DNA of 64,000 nucleotides from Corallococcus carmarthensis (GTDB taxonomy: Bacteria; Myxococcota; Myxococcia; Myxococcales; Myxococcaceae): NCBI RefSeq assembly GCF_003611695.1, contig NZ_RAWE01000020.1, positions 1-64,000 on the forward strand, read 5' to 3'. Shown here piece after piece: positions 61,497-64,000 of this stretch. The stretch's first letter is position 1; each line of letters opens with the position of its first letter. The translations under genes and the position numbers were made by a program. Under the pieces are notes generated by a model that ran no database searches, had not been told where the DNA came from, and saw only the letters and a list, made by a program, of their open reading frames with translations.

Positions 61497-61533
61497 GGGG
61501 CGGGCTCTCCGGCGGACGGCGTGTTCCCGGTGG

Positions 61534-61562
61534 AGTCTAGGGAACTGTTGAACCTGTAACAA
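61534..61562 (-). promoter_or_regulatory. Candidate sigma-70 promoter for DUF2236-like gene
   Basis: On the minus strand TTGTTA, 17 nt, TAGACT: four of six matches to each consensus element at ideal spacing. The -10 lies 38 bp before the ATG at 61496. Confidence 0.35.
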
Positions 61563-61576
61563 ACCGCCCGCTCTGG

Positions 61577-61605
61577 AAAACCCGTCACGTAGGGGATGTG
61601 ACGGG
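61577..61605 (-). terminator. Intrinsic terminator after DUSAM operon
   Basis: A perfect 8-bp stem CCCGTCAC-N9-GTGACGGG followed on the minus strand by TTTT. It lies 64 bp after the DUSAM stop and before the next gene's promoter, so it should insulate the two. Confidence 0.65.
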
Positions 61606-61668
61606 GCGGGGTGGGACGACCTGTCGCCACGAGCGGGCTACCACGAGAGTGTTCCCGCGCTCCGGGCT

Positions 61669-62049
61669 CTACCCGCCCCCGCCCATGGCGGCCAGCTGCC
61701 CCTGTGCGATCTCGCGGTACAGGGGCACCACTTCGACGGACAGGACGTCACGCATCTCCTGTCGCGCGCTGTCGTAGTCGCCTGCCTCCCGGTGGCGGTA
61801 CATCCGGTGGAGCGCATCTCCCAGCCTGTTTGAACCTTCGGTGATGCGCCGTGAGCACTCACGCAGCACCGCGAGCGCGCGGGCGTCGGTGCTCACGTCA
61901 GCGTCGCTCAGTGCCACTTCGCGCGCCGTGCGTCGCAGGAGGTCGCGCACGTCATCGGTGAGCACCAGCGGCGCTCCATCGCGGAGCACCTGCCGCGCGA
62001 GCGCGCGTATCGGGTCCCAGTCGGGTCCATCTTCCGTCGTCGTCATCAT
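61669..62049 (-). CDS. DUSAM-domain protein
   Basis: This encodes 126 residues, helical and soluble: DWDPIRALARQVLRDGAPL, VRDLLRRTAREVALSDADV, then RMYRHREAGDYDSARQEMRD. It matches the DUSAM family, present in many copies in Myxococcus without a known function. The start overlaps the lipoprotein stop (ATGA at 62046-62049). Confidence 0.8.
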   Translation of the reverse strand: MMTTTEDGPDWDPIRALARQVLRDGAPLVLTDDVRDLLRRTAREVALSDADVSTDARALAVLRECSRRITEGSNRLGDALHRMYRHREAGDYDSARQEMRDVLSVEVVPLYREIAQGQLAAMGGGG

Positions 62050-62444
62050 CGCCCATCCTTCGGCCGGCACTTGTCGAAGGGCCATTCGTGTTGCCCGGTG
62101 CAGGACTCGAAGCACGTGAAGCAGCGCGCCTTTCGTGTCCATGCCTGAATCTGGCAGTCCCCGTACAGCCGGATGCAGCGCCGTTTCCAGTCGGGGAGGT
62201 CGGCGTTGTGGGCGTCGTCGTACTCCTCCGCCTGGGAGGCGGTGTGCGAACCGGTGGCGCCAATGCCAGCGGCCATGATGGCGGCGGCCTCGGAGGCCGT
62301 GAGTCCGCATGCCTCGGGGAGGCCCGGATGCCGCTGGATGCAGTCCGTCTCGGTGTCCATGACGACGGTAGCGCATCCCAGGCTGAGCGCCGCGAGGATG
62401 GGGGGGAGAAGGCGACGCCAAGGGGCGGCGGTCCGGAGTGTCAT
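62046..62444 (-). CDS. Small Cys-rich lipoprotein
   Basis: This encodes 132 residues. Lipobox LSLGCATV, then a mature part with eight further Cys, mostly near the end (RCIRLYGDCQIQAW, CFTCFESCTG), probably disulfide-bonded. It is coupled to the DUSAM gene by a 4-base overlap. No named family. Confidence 0.7.
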   Translation of the reverse strand: MTLRTAAPWRRLLPPILAALSLGCATVVMDTETDCIQRHPGLPEACGLTASEAAAIMAAGIGATGSHTASQAEEYDDAHNADLPDWKRRCIRLYGDCQIQAWTRKARCFTCFESCTGQHEWPFDKCRPKDGR

Positions 62445-62608
62445 GGTGCGCGGACCCTACGGCGCGGAGCCGGCACGTCCACTCAACCGTGCCAGATGTC
62501 CTGGGGGTGACGGGGCGGGAATGAGCGGGCTTCGCGCGAGCAGGGGAGCGGCGATGCTGGGGCTTTTCGCGGGTCCGGCATGTCCGGGCGGCGTGGAGGT
62601 GCGGAGCC

Positions 62609-63622
62609 TTGGCGACGGTGACCCTGCAGGACGTGCGCAAGGTGTACCGGGGTGGGGTGGCGGCGGTGAAGGGCGTGACGCTGGACATCGCGGACGGCGA
62701 GTTCGTGTCGCTGGTGGGTCCGTCCGGGTGCGGCAAGTCCACGACGTTGAACCTCATCGCCGGGCTGGAGGAGCTGTCGGGCGGGGAGCTGCGCATCGAC
62801 GGGCAGCGGGTGAACGACCTGTCCCCGCGCGAGCGCGACATCGCGATGGTGTTCCAGAGCTACGCGCTCTATCCGCACCTGGACGTGGCGGGGAACCTGG
62901 CGTTCCCGCTGAAGGTGGCGGGCATGGACGCGAAGGACGTCGAGGCGCGCGTGCGCGAGGTGTCCGGGGTGCTGGGGCTGGAGGCGCTGCTGGCGCGCCG
63001 GCCGAAGGAGCTGTCGGGCGGGCAGCGGCAGCGGGTGGCGCTGGGGCGCGCGCTGGTGCGCCGGCCCAAGGTGTTCCTCTTCGACGAGCCCCTGTCCAAC
63101 CTGGACGCGGCGCTGCGCACGCAGATGCGCGGCGAAATCAAGAAGCTGCATGAGCAGCTCAAGGCCACCTTCATCTACGTCACGCACGACCAGGCGGAGG
63201 CGATGACGCTGTCGGACCGCGTGGTGGTGATGAGCCAGGGGGAGGTGCAGCAGGTGGCTCCGCCGCGCGAGCTGTACGACGCGCCGGCGAACCTCTTCGT
63301 GGCGGGCTTCTTCGGCTCGCCGCGCATCAACCTGGTGAAGCCCCAGACGCTGGGGCTCACGGAGGGTGACGCGGTGCTGGGCTTGAGGCCGGAGCATCTC
63401 CAGGTGGGGCAGGGGCCCAAGCCCGCGGACGCGCAAGAGGGGCGCGTGTACCTGGTGGAGCCCATGGGCGCGGAGGTCTGGGTGACGGTGGAGATGGGGG
63501 GCGAGCGCCTGGTGGCGCGGGCGCCCGGAGACTTCCGCGCCGCGAGCGGAGACACGGTGTGGCTGCGCCACGACGCGCGGTACCTGCGCCGGTTCGATGC
63601 GAAGACGGGCCTCGCGGTGTGA
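62609..63622 (+). CDS. ugpC: MsmK/UgpC-type sugar ABC transporter ATPase
   Basis: This encodes 337 residues. Walker A GPSGCGKST (37-45), Q-loop VFQSYALYPHL, signature LSGGQRQRVALGRAL, Walker B VFLFDEP and H-loop VTHDQAEAM, then a TOBE-type domain with LGLRPEHLQV. That C-terminus is typical of ATPases serving carbohydrate importers. No permease is next to it; the importer at 21544-24508 lacks one. The start is TTG with GGAG upstream. The exact symbol is uncertain. Confidence 0.9.
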   Translation: MATVTLQDVRKVYRGGVAAVKGVTLDIADGEFVSLVGPSGCGKSTTLNLIAGLEELSGGELRIDGQRVNDLSPRERDIAMVFQSYALYPHLDVAGNLAFPLKVAGMDAKDVEARVREVSGVLGLEALLARRPKELSGGQRQRVALGRALVRRPKVFLFDEPLSNLDAALRTQMRGEIKKLHEQLKATFIYVTHDQAEAMTLSDRVVVMSQGEVQQVAPPRELYDAPANLFVAGFFGSPRINLVKPQTLGLTEGDAVLGLRPEHLQVGQGPKPADAQEGRVYLVEPMGAEVWVTVEMGGERLVARAPGDFRAASGDTVWLRHDARYLRRFDAKTGLAV

Positions 63623-63628
63623 GTCAGC

Positions 63629-63826
63629 TCAGGCGTAGACCTGTTCGCTCTCCACGATGGGTTCCAGGCGGTGCTGGAGCGCGGCCAGCCGGTCATAGCG
63701 CTGGCGCAGTGCTTCCTTGAACTCGCGTTGATCCGCGTGGGCGATTTCATCCAGCAGCGTGCGCAGCGAGGAATCCACCGCGTCCTTCAGCACGCGGGAT
63801 TCTTCGTTCGACAGTTCCAAGAGCAT
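63629..63826 (-). CDS. Small helical protein
   Basis: This encodes 65 residues: LELSNEESRVLKDAVDSSLR, then EALRQRYDRLAALQHRLEPI. Predicted to be two long helices. GAGGCCC before the ATG at 63826; an in-frame ATG at 63841 is possible. Soluble, no known family. Its stop is 6 bp from the ATPase stop. Confidence 0.65.
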   Translation of the reverse strand: MLLELSNEESRVLKDAVDSSLRTLLDEIAHADQREFKEALRQRYDRLAALQHRLEPIVESEQVYA

Positions 63827-63976
63827 GAGGGCCTCCTGCATCAACGTTAGGCACCGCGACGGGGGCCCGCGCGAGGCAGGTCCCTGGCCGTGGAAGAAGG
63901 CGGCCCGAGGGCCCACCGGGCTGCCTGCCAGGGCGCGCACGGCGGCGGGAGCGACCCCACTCTTGGTGAGGACCCC

Positions 63977-64000
63977 ATGAGCGCGAGGAGCGACGCGATG
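63977..64000 (+). CDS. Possible start of a gene cut by the window edge
   Basis: ATG preceded by GGTGAGG, opening MSARSDAM and running off the window. Only eight codons are visible, so this rests on the start context alone. Confidence 0.25.

Overview
The window is GC-rich, densely packed chromosomal DNA from a myxobacterium, most likely the Myxococcus/Corallococcus group. It carries several families that are paralogous in, or typical of, myxobacteria: two DUF2378/TIGR02265 proteins, a DUSAM-type protein, and a DUF2380/TIGR02269-type lipoprotein. It also has many lipoproteins, large hybrid kinases, a Ser/Thr kinase fused to an ATPase and repeats, GTG starts, and chains of genes joined by 4-base stop/start overlaps.

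Region by region. 1-170 is the 3' end of an rRNA operon (5S and terminator). 324-3624 holds small genes: slyX, TPR proteins, a DUF2007 zinc-ribbon protein and an emfourin-like protein. 3637-8127 (minus strand) is a TonB-dependent receptor cluster with two lipoproteins and a His-rich membrane protein. 8336-15075 has glpD, a subtilisin-type lipoprotein, a repeat-rich secreted protein, a CDP-alcohol phosphatidyltransferase and a DUF4846 lipoprotein. 15329-21487 is a signalling block (hybrid kinase, response regulator, second kinase, EcsC protein). 21544-24508 is a sugar ABC importer without its ATPase; a MsmK/UgpC-type ATPase lies at 62609-63622. 25285-28324 has a phospholipase D lipoprotein, then a DGPF/YCII gene and an ECF42-like sigma factor behind a candidate ECF42 promoter.

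28372-31935 is the most accessory-looking stretch: an M91-like HExxH peptidase, a membrane zinc-ribbon gene broken by two frameshifts, a lipoprotein with an HNH-like C-terminal domain, and a small coupled gene that could be its immunity protein. 31936-41020 has glutathione reductase, a kinase-ATPase-TPR protein, a zinc-ribbon methyltransferase, an SDR lacking its usual tyrosine and a Sel1-repeat lipoprotein. 41034-45517 has a BKACE enzyme and two DUF2378 paralogues flanking a 755-residue protein I do not recognise.

45499-55152 (all minus strand) reads as one six-gene unit: TolC protein, adaptor, RND pump, cNMP-binding patatin, KAS III-like enzyme and acyltransferase. It suggests lipid remodelling coupled to export. 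55481-59148 (minus) holds an octaheme cytochrome, a JAB/DUF4329-like protein, a lipoprotein and a DUF7660 protein. The rest has an alpha/beta hydrolase, a DUF427 protein, a DUF2236-like protein, a DUSAM/lipoprotein pair, the sugar ABC ATPase and a small helical protein. I saw no tRNA, insertion sequence, CRISPR array or prophage.
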